From: Natrarchaeobius halalkaliphilus
Lineage (GTDB): Archaea; Halobacteriota; Halobacteria; Halobacteriales; Natrialbaceae
Assembly (NCBI RefSeq): GCF_003841485.1
Contig: NZ_REFY01000002.1
Span: forward strand, 1 to 64,000
DNA length: 64,000 nucleotides
Direction of reading: 5' to 3'
The notes under the pieces were generated by a model. That model did no database searches and was not told where the DNA came from. It saw only the letters and a program-made list of their open reading frames with translations. The position numbers were made by a program, and so were the translations under genes. This document shows, piece by piece, positions 63,817-64,000 of the stretch; within the stretch, counting starts at the first letter, position 1, and each line of letters starts with the position of its first letter.

Positions 63817-64000
63817 CGCTCGTTACCGATACCGACGTCGAACGCTGGCTCCGGGAGGACCTCGGCCACCACGACGTCACGAATCAGGTCCCGGGTGAGA
63901 CGACCGGTCGCCTCGTGGCGAAAGAATCCGGGATCCTCGCCGGTCTTGAAGCCGCAACCGCCGTCTTCGACTACCTCGACGTCACGGTCCGTGATCACGT
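63813..64000 (+). CDS. nadC: Nicotinate-nucleotide pyrophosphorylase, 5' part
   Basis: About 62 codons before the window ends: MTLVTDTDVERWLREDLGHH and AKESGILAGLEAATAVF, the NadC N-terminus. Third gene of nadABC; the rest lies outside. Confidence 0.9.
   Translation, partial: MTLVTDTDVERWLREDLGHHDVTNQVPGETTGRLVAKESGILAGLEAATAVFDYLDVTVRDH

Overview
The window is chromosomal DNA of a haloarchaeon, most likely one of the Natrialbales (Natrinema/Haloterrigena/Natronorubrum type). The evidence is high GC with very acidic proteins, leaderless starts with a TATA-like box about 26 nt upstream, two HalOD1 proteins, methenyl-H4MPT cyclohydrolase, the rpa-rpap-rpe replication cluster, a three-part propionyl-CoA carboxylase, archaeal HMG-CoA reductase and a fused siroheme decarboxylase. 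Genus is an inference.

Layout. 1-3.7 kb is accessory: an IS200/IS605 element (tnpA/tnpB with matching hairpin ends) cuts a Tat-signal gene, followed by a Fic/Doc toxin module flanked by two diverged ~170-bp direct repeats. 3.9-22 kb is mostly core: pyrF, a GTPBP1-like GTPase, a HAD hydrolase, mch, a thiamine-binding-like protein, rpa-rpap-rpe, pccB-pccX-pccA, an NDH-2-like flavoprotein, a hexapeptide acyltransferase and an Nmad3-like gene. 22.3-32.7 kb on the minus strand is one long cluster for aerobic carbon monoxide oxidation: coxG-M-S-L, then a CoxF/XdhC protein carrying a C-terminal YHS metal-binding domain, a CoxD AAA ATPase, a CoxE VWA protein, a DUF364-type protein and a second XdhC. 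The large subunit has the AYRCSFR loop of form I (true) CO dehydrogenases. An AbrB-like regulator with a dense array of inverted repeats and a winged-helix gene lie just upstream.

33.6-43 kb holds a TrpD2-type phosphoribosyltransferase, fused siroheme decarboxylase, a tandem pair of cyclophilins (one exported, seemingly from an ATT start), an aspartoacylase-family protein, a Tat-exported DUF3006-like protein, an SMC-like coiled-coil protein with degenerate Walker motifs and an acyl-CoA dehydrogenase. 43.2-49.7 kb is a divergent lactate-oxidation locus (LUD/Fe-S proteins and a giant FAD/Fe-S/CCG D-lactate dehydrogenase). A tRNA-Leu(UAA) follows, set in about 1.2 kb of decayed DNA (a tRNA 3'-end-like duplicate, a transposase remnant and a frameshifted beta-helix pseudogene). 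51-60.7 kb carries a divergent NRAMP-like transporter, HMG-CoA reductase, an amidohydrolase, a MacB-type ABC exporter with an HTH-10 regulator next to it, and a HalOD1 protein. The window ends in nadA-nadB-nadC, cut inside nadC.

The most unexpected signal is an 86-bp palindromic repeat present four times, always exactly 86 bp and in the same orientation. In three copies its first bases are the TGA stop codon of a minus-strand gene, and its stems change by paired substitutions. Other points of interest are the metal-handling domains fused or added to the CO dehydrogenase maturation genes, the ATT start, and the AbrB operator array.
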